Of a stretch of 64,000 nucleotides of DNA, positions 34,674 through 44,070 are shown one piece after another. Made by a program: the position numbers and the translations under genes. Source of the DNA: Natronobacterium haloterrestre (lineage in GTDB: Archaea > Halobacteriota > Halobacteria > Halobacteriales > Natrialbaceae); NCBI RefSeq assembly GCF_900112205.1, contig NZ_FOKW01000002.1, positions 248,001-312,000 on the forward strand, read 5' to 3'. A model generated the notes under the pieces. It made no database searches, was not told the DNA's origin, and saw only the letters and a program-made list of their open reading frames with translations. Each line of letters opens with the position of its first letter. Position 1 is the first letter of the stretch.

Positions 34674-36095
34674 TCACAGGTTTCCTCTCAGCTCCACGTC
34701 GCCGGCGTAGTAGAAGTACCACCCGGCGGTCAGCAGCATGATGCCGACGCCGACGAGCTGTGAGGCCCGCTGCATGAAGCCGATCAGCGCGAAGCTACAG
34801 ATCGCCCCCAGGACGGGCACCGCCGGGTAGCCGGGCACCCGGAACTCGGGGTCGTACCAGTCGGGTTCGTCGCGCCGCAGGGCGAGCAGCGCCACACAGA
34901 TCAGCCCGTACATGATGAGATGGAGGAAGGAGGCGACCTCCGCGAGCAGTTCCACGCGGCCGGTCGCGGTCAACACGAGGATGGGGCCGCCGGCCAGCCC
35001 GAGCGCGACGTGGGGCGTCCCGTACCGCAGGTTGATCCGGCTCGCCCCCGCCGGGAGGAGCGCGTCCCTCGAGACGGCGTAGATCGCACGGGAGGTGCTC
35101 AGGACGGAGGCGTTTGCGCTCGACATCGTCGCGAGCAGACCGCCGAAGACGATGGCGACGGCACCGGCGGTACCGAGGTAGTGGCGGCCGACTTCGACCA
35201 TCGCGGTCTCGCCGAGTTCCGTGAGACGATCGCTGCCGAAGGCGCTCGTCGCGACGAAGACGGTCACGACGTAGAGGACCCCGACGATCACCACGGACCC
35301 CACCATCGCCAGGGGCAGGTTCCGGCCGGGGGATTTCATCTCGCCGGCGACGGTCGCCACCTGCGCGAAGCCCAGATACGAGGTGAAGACGAGCGCTGCC
35401 GTCGAAAACACGGGGACCGCGCCGAAGGGCGCGAACTGCTCGGGAGCGGCCGGATCGCCGATGAGTCCGGCCGCGTCCAGCCCGCCGTACGCCAGGAATG
35501 CGACGAGGATCGAGAGCAACAGCGCGACGACGCCGTTCTGGAGCTTCGCCGCGTTCTCGGTCCCCGTGACGTTCAGGACGGTAAACCCCGCGCCGAACAG
35601 CAACGCCGTCGGGATGACTAGCCCCTCGCCGACCGTGATCCCGAGTTCGGCGAGCGTGTCGACCGCGTAGTAGCCGAACCCGACGAGGTAGAACGCGGTC
35701 GCGAACACCAGCCCGAACCACAGCGAGAGGCCGACGACGGTCCCGGCGAGGGTCCCCAGCCCGCGGGAGATGAAGTAGTAGCCGCCCCCGGATTTCGGCA
35801 TCGCGGTCGCGAGTTCCGAGGTCGGGAGCGCGACCAGCAGGGCCACGACGGCCCCGATGGCGAACGAGGCCGCGGCCGCCGGCCCGGCGTTGCCGGCCGC
35901 CAGCCCGGGGAAGACGAAGATCCCCGCGCCGATCATCGTCCCGATGCCGATCGCGAGGCCGCCGGAAAGCCCCAGCGTCCGCTCGAGTTCGGCTTCGTCG
36001 GTGATCGTCGCCTCTTCGGTCTCGACGGTCGGTTCGATCCGGGGCGTTTCCCCTTCCACGTTGGTCCCGCCTGTCGGGGGCGACGCGTCGCCCAT
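34674..36095 (-). CDS. APC-superfamily amino-acid permease
   Basis: A 473-residue protein with about twelve membrane segments. The N-terminal part has an acidic leader of about 35 residues. The first helix carries [19 protein letters not shown], the APC substrate-binding unwound motif GxGxxIGxGIF. [23 protein letters not shown] segment follows. It likely imports an amino acid, driven by sodium or protons; specificity is not readable. A USP-family gene follows with 22 bp spacing. Confidence 0.92.
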   Translation of the reverse strand: MGDASPPTGGTNVEGETPRIEPTVETEEATITDEAELERTLGLSGGLAIGIGTMIGAGIFVFPGLAAGNAGPAAAASFAIGAVVALLVALPTSELATAMPKSGGGYYFISRGLGTLAGTVVGLSLWFGLVFATAFYLVGFGYYAVDTLAELGITVGEGLVIPTALLFGAGFTVLNVTGTENAAKLQNGVVALLLSILVAFLAYGGLDAAGLIGDPAAPEQFAPFGAVPVFSTAALVFTSYLGFAQVATVAGEMKSPGRNLPLAMVGSVVIVGVLYVVTVFVATSAFGSDRLTELGETAMVEVGRHYLGTAGAVAIVFGGLLATMSSANASVLSTSRAIYAVSRDALLPAGASRINLRYGTPHVALGLAGGPILVLTATGRVELLAEVASFLHLIMYGLICVALLALRRDEPDWYDPEFRVPGYPAVPVLGAICSFALIGFMQRASQLVGVGIMLLTAGWYFYYAGDVELRGNL

Positions 36096-36158
36096 ATTGA
36101 CCCCTGTTCCGGCCGGACGTATAGCTCTACTGTTGGGTCTAGCCGCGACGACGGCTTC

Positions 36159-36488
36159 TCAGAAGAGCAGGCCGCCCAGCGGGACCTCCGACTCGGGTTC
36201 GACCAGTACGGGATACTCGTCCTCGCCGGGGACGCCGACGGTCAGCGCCTCGGATTTGAACCCGGCGATCCGCACCTCGCCGAGGTTCGTCGCACACAGC
36301 ACCTGTCGCCCCTCGAGGTCCTCGGGATCGTAGTGGTGATCGAGTTGCGCCGCCGACTGGATCTCGCCGCCCGCCTCGCCGAGGTCGATCCACAGCTTCG
36401 TCATTTTCGGCTTCCGCGCCTCGGTGAACGACTCGGCCTCGAGCACTTCGCCGACGCGAATCTCGACGTCGAACGGGTTCTCGACCAT
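36159..36488 (-). CDS. tRNA-binding OB-fold protein (CsaA/MetG C-terminal-domain-like)
   Basis: A 109-residue protein. FDVEIRVGEVLEAESFTEARKPKMTKLWIDLG and AAQLDHHYDPEDLEGRQVLCATNLGEVRIAGFKSEAL are the hallmarks of the EMAPII/Trbp111 OB-fold, with the region ending in PGEDEYPVLVEPE. Family members bind the tRNA elbow as dimers or support methionyl-tRNA synthetase. ATG 36488 fits; an in-frame start at 36503 lacks support. It is divergent from the DUF2178-XRE operon at 36627. Confidence 0.88.
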   Translation of the reverse strand: MVENPFDVEIRVGEVLEAESFTEARKPKMTKLWIDLGEAGGEIQSAAQLDHHYDPEDLEGRQVLCATNLGEVRIAGFKSEALTVGVPGEDEYPVLVEPESEVPLGGLLF

Positions 36489-36602
36489 GATTCGTGGTAT
36501 CACACCGTCGGGAATGAGCGTTCGGTTTCCGGCACCGCTCGCGACCGTGCTCGAGTCAGGATCGGTGACCGTCCGGATTTCCTGGGATGGATTTATGGGG
36601 GT

Positions 36603-36625
36603 GTAAAGTGAGCTTTACTGTAAAG
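36603..36625. promoter_or_regulatory. palindromic operator over the start site of the DUF2178-XRE operon
   Basis: GTAAAG (36603-36608) and CTTTAC (36613-36618) form a perfect dyad with a 4-bp centre, and a third half-site TGTAAAG (36619-36625) ends just before the ATG. A TATA-like ATTTATGG near 36592-36599 lies about 30 bp upstream of the ATG. A protein bound here would cover the transcription start, giving repression, plausibly by the XRE protein encoded second in the operon. Confidence 0.6.
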
Positions 36626-36626
36626 C

Positions 36627-37058
36627 ATGTCTGACAGCACACGATCGATCCGCGATCCGTTCGCGGCCGGGAAACGAACGTACGAACGGCTGGTCTGGGG
36701 CCTGGTCCTCGTCGGCTGCCTTGCCCTCGTCGCCGGCATCGTCGCCGAGGCACGACTCGCCGGGACCGCGAGCTATCTCGTGACGGTCTGGGCGGCGATG
36801 GCGGTGGCATTTGGCTACCCCTACGTCTCCGACGTTACGCTGCTGGACGAGCGCGACGCCGAGATCCACGACCGCGCCAGCGGGCTGACGATCACCGCCG
36901 TCTGCGTGGCGACGCTGTCGGTCGTTCCGGCGCTGTACGTGCTCGATGCCGGCGGCTACGCCACGATCGGGGCGACGCTGTGGGGGGTCATCTATGCGGT
37001 GTCGGCCCTCGGGCTTCTCTACGGCGCGTGCTATACGGTCGTCAGTCGGCGGCGGTGA
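36627..37058 (+). CDS. DUF2178-like membrane protein
   Basis: A 143-residue protein with four hydrophobic segments. After an N-terminal basic segment, LVWGLVLVGCLALVAGIVAEA forms helix one. DERDAEIHDRASG lies on a loop, matching the conserved charged DERxxxIxxxA motif of DUF2178. A typical companion XRE regulator follows 4 bp downstream, as often seen for this family. Role unknown; membrane-stress sensing is a guess only. Confidence 0.83.
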   Translation: MSDSTRSIRDPFAAGKRTYERLVWGLVLVGCLALVAGIVAEARLAGTASYLVTVWAAMAVAFGYPYVSDVTLLDERDAEIHDRASGLTITAVCVATLSVVPALYVLDAGGYATIGATLWGVIYAVSALGLLYGACYTVVSRRR

Positions 37059-37062
37059 TCGC

Positions 37063-37278
37063 ATGAAAAACGTCGTGACGACCCGTCGCGAGGCAGCGGG
37101 CCTCAGCCAGGGCGAACTCGCCGAGGAAGTCGGCGTCACCCGTCAGACGATCAACGCCATCGAACGGGAGCGATACGATCCCTCGCTCGAGTTGGCGTTC
37201 GAGCTGGCCGACCACTTCGACTGTCGGATCGAGGACCTGTTCGAGCCGGAACTCGACGGGAACGGCTCGGAGTCGTAG
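37063..37278 (+). CDS. XRE-family helix-turn-helix regulator
   Basis: A 71-residue protein that is almost only an HTH: REAAGLSQGELAEEVGVTRQTINAIERERYDPSLELAF, then a short acidic tail with EDLFEPE. The Q in SQGEL and the RQTINAIE recognition helix are canonical for XRE. It starts 4 bp after the DUF2178 gene and probably autoregulates the operon through the palindrome at 36603-36625 (inference). Confidence 0.92.
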   Translation: MKNVVTTRREAAGLSQGELAEEVGVTRQTINAIERERYDPSLELAFELADHFDCRIEDLFEPELDGNGSES

Positions 37279-37298
37279 GGGACGACCCCGGTTCGTCG

Positions 37299-38666
37299 CT
37301 ACTCCTCGAGCGCGCCGGCCAGCGAACGGAGCCGCTCGGCGAGCGTCTCGGCATCGTGGGCGATCAGTTTCGTCATCGGCTCCTTGCCGACGTCGCCCCG
37401 GTCGACGACGGCGACGGGCGGTTCCTCGCGGTCGGCAAACGCCTGCCGTGCTCCCCAGCCCATCGTCTGGCCTTCCGTCTCCGAGACGTCCGCTGGCTGG
37501 TCAGCGCGGTCGTACTCAGCGACCGTCCAGCCCAGGTCCTCGAGCGCGTCCTCGACGTCCGGGGCGAACCGGCAGTTGGCCGCGAACCGCAACTCGGGGG
37601 CGAACTCCCGGGCCGACAGCAGGAAGCGTGCGACGTGACTCGAGGCGCCGAACCGGACGCCCCGGTTCGGCTCGATCCCGGAGAGCGTCCGGGTGATCCG
37701 TCCCTCGACGGCCGCCGTCTCGGCGACGGTCTCGGCGTAGGGGGTCGCGCCGACGACGTTCATCCCGACCTCCGGGACGAGCGCCGTCGCGTCGGCTTCC
37801 ACGAGATGCTCGACGACGGCCTCGACCTCCTCGGCGGTCGGCTCGCGTGCAGCCCGGTTGCGCAGTTCGACGGCGTGGTTGACCGCGCCCGGCCCCTCGC
37901 CGACGTCGTAGTGGTACCGGACTGCGCGGGCCAGAAAGTCGGTCGCGCCGTCAACTGCGGCCTCGAGACCGTCGCCCCGGGCCAGGCGGGCGGCGATCGC
38001 GGCCGCGAGCGCACAGCCGGAGCCGTGGGTCGCCTCGGTGCCGATCCGCGGGTGTTCGTACGTCGTCGTCGTCGTCCCGTCGCCGGTGACGAGGACGTCC
38101 CGGACGGTCTCGCCGGGGACGTGGCCGCCCTTGATCAGCGCCGCGTCGACGCCTACGGTCAGCAGCTCCTCGCCGGCCTCACGGGCGCTGTCGCGGTCGA
38201 CGACCTCGACGCCGGTCAGTACCTCCGCCTCGTCGGCGTTGGGCGTGGCGACGGCCGCCTCCGCGAGCAGGTCCTCGTAGGCGCGTTCCGCCTCGGGCTC
38301 GAGCAGGCGATCCCCGGAGGTGGCGACCATGACGGGGTCGACCACCAGCGGGAACGGGAAGTCGGCGGCCCGCTCGGCGACGGTTTCGACGATCTCCGTC
38401 GTCGCGAGCATGCCGGTCTTCGCGGCCCCGACGGCCAAGTCGTCGGTGACGGCGTCGATCTGGGCCGCGACCTCCTCGCGCGGGAGCGCGTATGAGGACT
38501 CGACGCCGCGGGTGTGCTGGGCGGTGACGGCCGTGATCGCCGACGTGCCGAAGACGCCGTGGGCGGTCATCGTCGCGAGGTCGGCCTGGATCCCGGCGCC
38601 GCCGCCGGAGTCGCTGCCCGCGATGGTCAGCGCGACGGGTCGGGTGTCCGGTGCTGGCGTTCGCAT
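37299..38666 (-). CDS. thiD: fused HMP(-P) kinase ThiD and ThiN thiamine-phosphate synthase domain
   Basis: A 455-residue fusion. Residues 1-265 are Thi[19 protein letters not shown] near the start, [13 protein letters not shown] and [12 protein letters not shown] (anion hole). Residues about 265-455 are ThiN-like ([39 protein letters not shown] and a final [14 protein letters not shown]). ThiD phosphorylates hydroxymethylpyrimidine twice; ThiN is the archaeal thiamine-phosphate synthase that replaces ThiE, so one protein makes and joins the pyrimidine moiety. A TATA-like TAGTATAACC about 25 bp upstream supports ATG 38666. It is divergent from nosD. Confidence 0.93.
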   Translation of the reverse strand: MRTPAPDTRPVALTIAGSDSGGGAGIQADLATMTAHGVFGTSAITAVTAQHTRGVESSYALPREEVAAQIDAVTDDLAVGAAKTGMLATTEIVETVAERAADFPFPLVVDPVMVATSGDRLLEPEAERAYEDLLAEAAVATPNADEAEVLTGVEVVDRDSAREAGEELLTVGVDAALIKGGHVPGETVRDVLVTGDGTTTTTYEHPRIGTEATHGSGCALAAAIAARLARGDGLEAAVDGATDFLARAVRYHYDVGEGPGAVNHAVELRNRAAREPTAEEVEAVVEHLVEADATALVPEVGMNVVGATPYAETVAETAAVEGRITRTLSGIEPNRGVRFGASSHVARFLLSAREFAPELRFAANCRFAPDVEDALEDLGWTVAEYDRADQPADVSETEGQTMGWGARQAFADREEPPVAVVDRGDVGKEPMTKLIAHDAETLAERLRSLAGALEE

Positions 38667-38740
38667 ACCCGGGTGTATTCTCGGGTTATACTAATCCATG
38701 ATGGTCCGTGCGAGTGACAGTCGCGTTCGACGACCGCACC

Positions 38741-38752
38741 AAACCCTATACG
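38741..38752 (+). promoter_or_regulatory. TATA-like box deciding the nosD start
   Basis: AACCCTATACGT is centred about 29 bp upstream of GTG 38776, indicating a nearly leaderless transcript starting at this codon. It lies inside the reading frame if the upstream ATG codons at 38698 are used, which argues against the longer start. Confidence 0.6.
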
Positions 38753-38775
38753 TACGCGTCGCGCCAATCCCCACC

Positions 38776-40755
38776 GTGCCCAATCGCCCGTGGCGCGTCG
38801 TCGGCGTGGTCGTCCTCCTCCTGGTCGGCTCGGTCGCCGCGATCGGCCCGTTCGTCGTCGAGGTCGAATCGACGACGCCGGAGCCGGCCCCCTTCGACGA
38901 CACCGTTTCGATGGGACTGCCCCTGTCCGAGGAGTACGGCCTCGAGGAGCGGGTCGCACTGCCGAAGGCGCAGGTCTTCTACTCCCAGTACGAGTACGTC
39001 GTCGGCTACTACGGGATCGACACCTACGTCGATACGAGCCGGGAAGCCGGTCATTCACAGCAGTTCGGTTACCCGCTCGCGGTGTACGTCACGGATTACT
39101 CGACGGTCGACGTCGACCTCACCGAGGAGGGGTATCCCGCGGTCGACGACCGCGGGGAACCCGGCTGGGTCGACGCCGAACGCGCGTGGTACGTCCACGA
39201 CAGCGAGGCGACGACGCCGAGGGGGAACGCGATCCTCCCCTTCTCCGACCGGGCCGACGCCGAGGCGTTCGCCGACGCCCGCGGCGGGACCGTCCTCGCG
39301 TGGACGGACCTGCTCGAGGTCGAGTTCGACCGGATAGAGGCGACCCTGGTCCGTGACCGAGTCGACGACCACCGCGCGGACGCCGACCGCCGCGTCGCGG
39401 CGGCGGCCGACCTCCGGGATCGGCCCGTCTCGACCGTCGTCGGCGAGGACGCCGACACGATCCAGGGGGCGATCGACGACGCGCCCGCGAACACGACCGT
39501 CCGGATCCCGGCCGGCGAGTACGAGGAACGTCTCGAGATCGATCGCCCGCTCACGCTCGTCGGCGACGGGAACGTCACCATCGACGGCGGCGGTAACGGC
39601 TCGGTGATCACGACGACAGCGAACCGGACCGCGCTGATCGGCCTCGAGATCACCGGTTCCGGTACCGTGCAACAGGGTTCCGGGGAGTTGCCCGGGTTCG
39701 ATCCCCGGGAAGACGGCGACGACGAGGAGTGGGACGCGACCTTCGAGCGTAACTACGCCGGCGGCGACGCCGGGATCGCGGCCCACACCGCGACCGACTC
39801 GCTGATCGAGAACGTCACGATCGACTCCGAGATCACCGGGATCGTCCTCCGGCGCAGCGGCGAGTCCGTCGTCCGTAACGTGACCGTTCACAGTCCCGAG
39901 GAGTGGGAGGACGGCCACGCGGCGATCCTGGCGTTTCGCTCGCCGATCGTCGTCGAGAACTCGACGGTGTACGACGGCCGCGACGCCGTCTACTCCCACC
40001 GGTCGCCGGGGCTGGTCGTCCGGGACAACTACTTCGAGGGGAACCGCCTCGGCGTCCACCTGATGCACACCTCGGACTCGCTGGTCGCGGACAACCGGCT
40101 ACGGAACCAGTCCAACACGGGGATCTACGTCATGACCGGGCCGGAGCGCAACGCCGTCGTCGGCAACGACATCAGCAACGCCGACTACGCGCTGTTCCCC
40201 AGCGGGAGCGACTCCTACATCGCCGACAACGTCCTCACGGACAGCCGCGTCGGCCTGCGGGTCGACGCGACCGGGACGATCTACGAGCGAAACGTCGTCG
40301 CCGGCAACGAGATCGGTGCCCAGACGCGCTCGATGCTCCCGACGAACCGGGTAACGCGAAACGACTTCGTCGAGAACGACGTCCACGCGGACGCGGGAAC
40401 CGGCCCGCTGCGGATCTGGACCGACGACGGCGTCGGCAACTACTGGCAGGGGACGACGGACCTCGGCGCGGCTACGCGGGACGGGTCCGGCGTCCTCGAG
40501 CGGTCCTACTCCCCGACCGATCCCGTCGACAGGCGACTCCACCGGGTCGACGGGACGGAGACGCTGTCCCGTGCGCCCGCCCTCGGTGCGCTCGAGGGCC
40601 TGCAGGGGACCGTCCCCGGGATGCGGACCGGCAGCGTCGTCGACCTGGCACCGACCTGCGAGCCGAACAACCCGGACCTCCTCGAGCGGACCGAGTGGGC
40701 CGATCGAGCGTGGTCCTGCGATCGAACGCAACCGACGAGTTACGGTGAGACATGA
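38776..40755 (+). CDS. nosD: NosD-type copper-centre maturation protein with N-terminal NosL-like domain
   Basis: A 659-residue exported protein. Residues 6-30 are a signal/anchor helix. Residues about 62-170 resemble NosL, with FYSQYEYVVGYYGI, YVTDYSTVDVDLTEEGYP, WVDAERAWYV and ADAEAFADARGGTVL, but without CxxCxM. Residues about 200-600 form the right-handed beta-helix of NosD (repeated NVTIDS, SVVRNVTV, YDGRDAVYSHRS and ADNVLT units). The C-terminus has two Cys, in CEPNNPDLLERTEW and WSC. NosD supports copper insertion into nitrous-oxide reductase in bacteria; nosZ is not in the window. GTG 38776 is chosen over ATG 38698 from the promoter position and alignment with the paralogue at 45714. 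Confidence 0.9.
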   Translation: MPNRPWRVVGVVVLLLVGSVAAIGPFVVEVESTTPEPAPFDDTVSMGLPLSEEYGLEERVALPKAQVFYSQYEYVVGYYGIDTYVDTSREAGHSQQFGYPLAVYVTDYSTVDVDLTEEGYPAVDDRGEPGWVDAERAWYVHDSEATTPRGNAILPFSDRADAEAFADARGGTVLAWTDLLEVEFDRIEATLVRDRVDDHRADADRRVAAAADLRDRPVSTVVGEDADTIQGAIDDAPANTTVRIPAGEYEERLEIDRPLTLVGDGNVTIDGGGNGSVITTTANRTALIGLEITGSGTVQQGSGELPGFDPREDGDDEEWDATFERNYAGGDAGIAAHTATDSLIENVTIDSEITGIVLRRSGESVVRNVTVHSPEEWEDGHAAILAFRSPIVVENSTVYDGRDAVYSHRSPGLVVRDNYFEGNRLGVHLMHTSDSLVADNRLRNQSNTGIYVMTGPERNAVVGNDISNADYALFPSGSDSYIADNVLTDSRVGLRVDATGTIYERNVVAGNEIGAQTRSMLPTNRVTRNDFVENDVHADAGTGPLRIWTDDGVGNYWQGTTDLGAATRDGSGVLERSYSPTDPVDRRLHRVDGTETLSRAPALGALEGLQGTVPGMRTGSVVDLAPTCEPNNPDLLERTEWADRAWSCDRTQPTSYGET

Positions 40756-40756
40756 T

Positions 40757-41689
40757 ATGACCGACGAGACGGCCAGCCCGAACGCGGCGCCGACCGGAGA
40801 CTCGAGCGCCGCGTCCCGAGCGCGGGAATCGAACGACGACAACGACTCCGAGAGCAATCGCAGGGGACGGGCAAACGCACCCCCGGCCGACGCGAGCGCT
40901 GACCCCGAACCGCGGTCCAGAACCCGGTCCGAGCGGGACTCGACGCCGGAGACGGACCGAACGCCCGTTCTCGAGGCGACGGACGTCGACCACGCCTACG
41001 GCTCGGTCTCGGTCCTCGAGGACCTCTCGATGGCCGTCGACGCCGGGGCCGTCACCGCCCTGGTCGGGCCGAACGGCTCCGGCAAGACGACCCTGCTGCG
41101 GGTGCTCGCTGGCCTGCTCGAGCCGACGTCGGGCTCGGTCGCATACGAGGGTCGCGAGGCCACACGCCGGATCGGCTACCTTCCACAGCAGCCCGCCTTC
41201 CGCCCCGGGTTCACCGTCCTCGAGACGCTGGCGTTCTACTCGTCGCTCGTCGGCGCCGACGCCGACGACGCGATGGCCCGCCTCGAGACGGTCGGACTGG
41301 CGGATGCGGCCGATCGGCCCGTCGAGGCGCTCTCGGGCGGCATGACACGACTCGCCGGGATCGCACAGGCGACGATCGGCGATCCGCCCGTCGTCGTACT
41401 GGACGAGCCGGCGAGCGGCCTCGATCCCGGCATGAGCAGACACGTCTTCGAGATCACTTCGGAGTTCGCCGCGGAGGGGACGGCGGTCCTGCTGAGTTCG
41501 CACGACCTCGGACTGGTAGACCGCGTCGCGGACGAGGTCGCGATACTCGACGAGGGGCGGATCGTTCGCCGGGGACCGCCCGCGGCGCTACGGGCGGACC
41601 TCGGCGTCGACTCGTTGCGCGGGGTCTACGAGGAGTCGGTCGCGGCCGAGGCCGGCACCGTGCGGGTCCAGGGGGTGACCGACGAATGA
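40757..41689 (+). CDS. nosF: ABC transporter ATP-binding protein NosF
   Basis: A 310-residue ATPase. About 68 residues of low-complexity N-terminus precede the ABC domain. Walker A is GPNGSGKTT near 104, the signature is LSGGM with TRLAGIAQA following, and Walker B is VVLDEPASGLDP. A short C-terminal domain ends in VESV-like helix RGVYEESVAAEAG. It forms an ABC-2 exporter/machinery with NosY and serves NosD in the periplasm-equivalent space. The start lies 2 bp after the nosD stop, and its end overlaps nosY by four bases, so the three are coupled. Confidence 0.95.
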   Translation: MTDETASPNAAPTGDSSAASRARESNDDNDSESNRRGRANAPPADASADPEPRSRTRSERDSTPETDRTPVLEATDVDHAYGSVSVLEDLSMAVDAGAVTALVGPNGSGKTTLLRVLAGLLEPTSGSVAYEGREATRRIGYLPQQPAFRPGFTVLETLAFYSSLVGADADDAMARLETVGLADAADRPVEALSGGMTRLAGIAQATIGDPPVVVLDEPASGLDPGMSRHVFEITSEFAAEGTAVLLSSHDLGLVDRVADEVAILDEGRIVRRGPPAALRADLGVDSLRGVYEESVAAEAGTVRVQGVTDE

Positions 41690-42564
41690 GCCCCGAACCC
41701 GGCGAGAAGCGAGCGGCAACCGCGGCCGAGGCCCAGCGCGAGCCGTCGACCCCGAGCACCGGTCACCGCCTGTGGACGATCGTCGACCGCGAACTCCACA
41801 CCGTGGCCCGAACCCGGACCTTCTACCTGCTCGCCGCCGCGCTCGCGGCCGTCGTCCTCGGGATCACCTGGATCGGCGACGGGTTCACTGCGGGGTATCT
41901 CCCCACGACCGTCGACCTCCTGACGCCGCTCGAGTTGCTCGTCCCGATCGTCGCCGTCGCTTTCGGCTACCGGGCGATCCTGGGCGACGAACTGCGGGGC
42001 GAACTCGACGTCCTCGAGACCTATCCCGTCTCGCCCCGCGAAATCGTCCTCGGGGTCTACGCGGGCCGGGCCGTCGGCGTCGCCGTCGCGATCGCGGTGC
42101 CGCTCGCGCTGGCCGCGGTCGGGATCGCACTGGGGGGCGAAGATCCCGTCGCCATCTACGCGACCCATACGGGTGCGGACTCGCCGATCCTGTTCGCCCG
42201 GTTTCTCGTCCTGACGGTCCTGTTCGGCCTCGTCCTCCTGGCGGTCGCGATCGCCATCTCCGCGCTGGTCGGCGGGACCCGCAGCGCCCTCGCACTGGCG
42301 GTCGTCGCGCTCGTCGCCCTGCTGATCGGCTTCGACCTGGCGCTGGTCTACGGGCTCGCGGAGGGCGTGATCGGCGACGCCGACCTGCTGTACTCGCTGG
42401 CGATCAGTCCGCTGAGCGCCTACCGCGGGCTCGTCCTCGAGACGACGGTCGTCGTCGCCTCGGGCACGGGACCGCGCGTCGCCTCGCCGCTGGCCAGTCT
42501 GGTCGGGCTCGCTGCCTGGACCGTCGGCTCGCTCGCGGTCGCGATCTGGGGCGTCCGCCGGTAG
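41686..42564 (+). CDS. nosY: ABC-2 type permease NosY
   Basis: A 292-residue membrane protein with about six hydrophobic helices. A short cytoplasmic leader ends in WTIVDRELHTVARTRTFYLLAAALAA, and RGELDVLETYPVSPREIVLG lies on the first cytoplasmic loop, with the conserved E-x-G-type elements of ABC-2 permeases. It partners with NosF (ATG overlapping the nosF stop as ATGA). The likely role is to support copper-centre assembly by energising NosD; the transported entity is not agreed in the literature. Confidence 0.93.
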   Translation: MSPEPGEKRAATAAEAQREPSTPSTGHRLWTIVDRELHTVARTRTFYLLAAALAAVVLGITWIGDGFTAGYLPTTVDLLTPLELLVPIVAVAFGYRAILGDELRGELDVLETYPVSPREIVLGVYAGRAVGVAVAIAVPLALAAVGIALGGEDPVAIYATHTGADSPILFARFLVLTVLFGLVLLAVAIAISALVGGTRSALALAVVALVALLIGFDLALVYGLAEGVIGDADLLYSLAISPLSAYRGLVLETTVVVASGTGPRVASPLASLVGLAAWTVGSLAVAIWGVRR

Positions 42565-42637
42565 CTCGTGGTTCGAGCGGGGGCCGTCGCTGTGTCGCTT
42601 CGTCGACTCGTCGCGAAAAAAGTCGGTTCGTCCTCGG

Positions 42638-43243
42638 TTAGCCGCCGCCCATCAGCGACATGACCAGTTCGCTGGTCACGTCCTCGTGATCGTACAGTTC
42701 GCCGCCGTGGTCGGCCTGGAACTCTTCGGCCTCGTCCCCGTCGGTGAAGCCGATCATCGACGGTCCCATCGCTCCCTGGACCTCGCTGTCGACGACCAGC
42801 GAGAGGTCCTCGACCGCCGCGAACGCCTCGGCCTCGAGGTGGTTGCTGATCTCCTCGACGTCGTCGGCCGTGTCGATGCTGTACTCGACGCTCGAGTAGT
42901 CGGTCAGGTAGGTGGCTTCGGGGTCGTCGCCCGCCTCGGAGCGCTCGAAGGTGTAGGTGTACGTACACAGCGAGCTACAGAACTGTGCGGGCCGGTCCTC
43001 GCCGACGACGGCCTCGGCGTCGGCGTAGTGGGCCTGTCCGACGGGGCCGGGGTGCTGGCCGATCACCATCGTACACTGGTCACAGGTCTGCTCGCCCTCG
43101 ATCGTGATGGGATCGGGGGCGTCGCCGTCGCCGCCGAGACAGCCGGCGAGCGACGCCATCCCGACGCCGGCCGCGCCGATCAGCACCGCGCGGCGGGCAA
43201 CGCCGTCGCGAGGCCGACCCTCGTCTCTCGTTTGCTCGTCCAT
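42638..43243 (-). CDS. nosL: NosL-type copper-binding lipoprotein (copy 1)
   Basis: A 201-residue lipoprotein. Twin Arg (R17-R18), a hydrophobic stretch and the lipobox SLAGC (C35) indicate Tat export and lipid anchoring. The copper-binding motif CDQCTM (C54, C57, M59) begins the NosL domain, and a second Cys pair FCSSLC is nearby. It then shows YLTDYSSVEYSI and EAEEFQADHGGELY, the NosL tail. NosL delivers Cu(I) to nitrous-oxide reductase or other CuA-type sites. It is convergent with nosY (73 bp apart) and divergent from SCO. Confidence 0.92.
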   Translation of the reverse strand: MDEQTRDEGRPRDGVARRAVLIGAAGVGMASLAGCLGGDGDAPDPITIEGEQTCDQCTMVIGQHPGPVGQAHYADAEAVVGEDRPAQFCSSLCTYTYTFERSEAGDDPEATYLTDYSSVEYSIDTADDVEEISNHLEAEAFAAVEDLSLVVDSEVQGAMGPSMIGFTDGDEAEEFQADHGGELYDHEDVTSELVMSLMGGG

Positions 43244-43389
43244 ACCGTCCGATACGTGCCCGCCGAATAAGTCCCGTCTGGTTCGGTTCCCGAATCCTTC
43301 GCCCGTAGACGGGTCGTCTCGCCGCTCTCCGGCAGTTTTTCGACGAATACACCAGATCGTACTTGGTCGTACGGTGGTTACTTCCGACA

Positions 43390-44064
43390 ATGAACCGACG
43401 CCGCGTACTCGGTGCCGGAGCGACCGCTGGACTGACCGCCGTCGCGGGCTGTCTGACCGGACTGGTGGCCGAGGAATCGTCCGACGACGTCGTCCTCGAG
43501 CAGCCGGAGGAGGGGATCGAGGGCGACCCCTCGTACCCGACCTACGGCGATCCGTTCCCGACGTTCGAGGCCGAGGACCCGCTCGCCGAAACGACCGTCG
43601 CCGTCGACGACCTCGGGGACGACGCGTTCGTGGCGACGGCGTTCTTCGCGAGTTGTCCCGCCGAGTGCATCCCGCTGATCGACTCGCTTACACGTGTCCA
43701 GGACAACGCGGCCGACCGTGGTTTAGGCGACGAGAGCCGGTTTCTCGCGATCACGTTCGATCCCGAGCGCGACACTGCCGAGAGCCTCCGAGAACACGCC
43801 GACATGTTCGACGTCGATCTCGAGGCGGGCAACTGGCACTATCTCCGTCCTGACGGCCGTGAGCGGGCGAAAGAGATCGTCCACGAAGGGTTGGGGATCC
43901 CCTTCCAGCGCGAGGAGATGGGCGACGACTACGACTTCATCCACATCACGGTGACGTTCCTCGTCAATCCGGACGGGTACGTCGAGCGAACCTACCGCGG
44001 CGAGAACCCCGACGCCGGCCGAATCACCGACGACCTCGAGCGGGTCGTCGACGGCTGGCAGTAA
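43390..44064 (+). CDS. sco: SCO1/SenC family copper chaperone
   Basis: A 224-residue exported protein. A Tat-type start (NRRRVLGAGA), hydrophobic stretch and the lipobox VAGC (C21) suggest a lipoprotein. The thioredoxin-like fold carries copper ligands CPAEC (C89, C93) and a conserved His (H185, in YDFIHIT). SCO proteins load CuA of cytochrome c oxidase; NosL-like partners would act upstream. It precedes the SafE-like gene by 6 bp, implying an operon. A downstream acidic segment ends in TDDLERVVDGWQ. Confidence 0.92.
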   Translation: MNRRRVLGAGATAGLTAVAGCLTGLVAEESSDDVVLEQPEEGIEGDPSYPTYGDPFPTFEAEDPLAETTVAVDDLGDDAFVATAFFASCPAECIPLIDSLTRVQDNAADRGLGDESRFLAITFDPERDTAESLREHADMFDVDLEAGNWHYLRPDGRERAKEIVHEGLGIPFQREEMGDDYDFIHITVTFLVNPDGYVERTYRGENPDAGRITDDLERVVDGWQ

Positions 44065-44070
44065 CGCGGG

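Noticed and set aside
38698-38775. Upstream ATG codons as the nosD start
   Set aside because: The TATA-like box lies inside that extension, and the paralogue at 45714 has only a short segment before its membrane helix, favouring GTG 38776.
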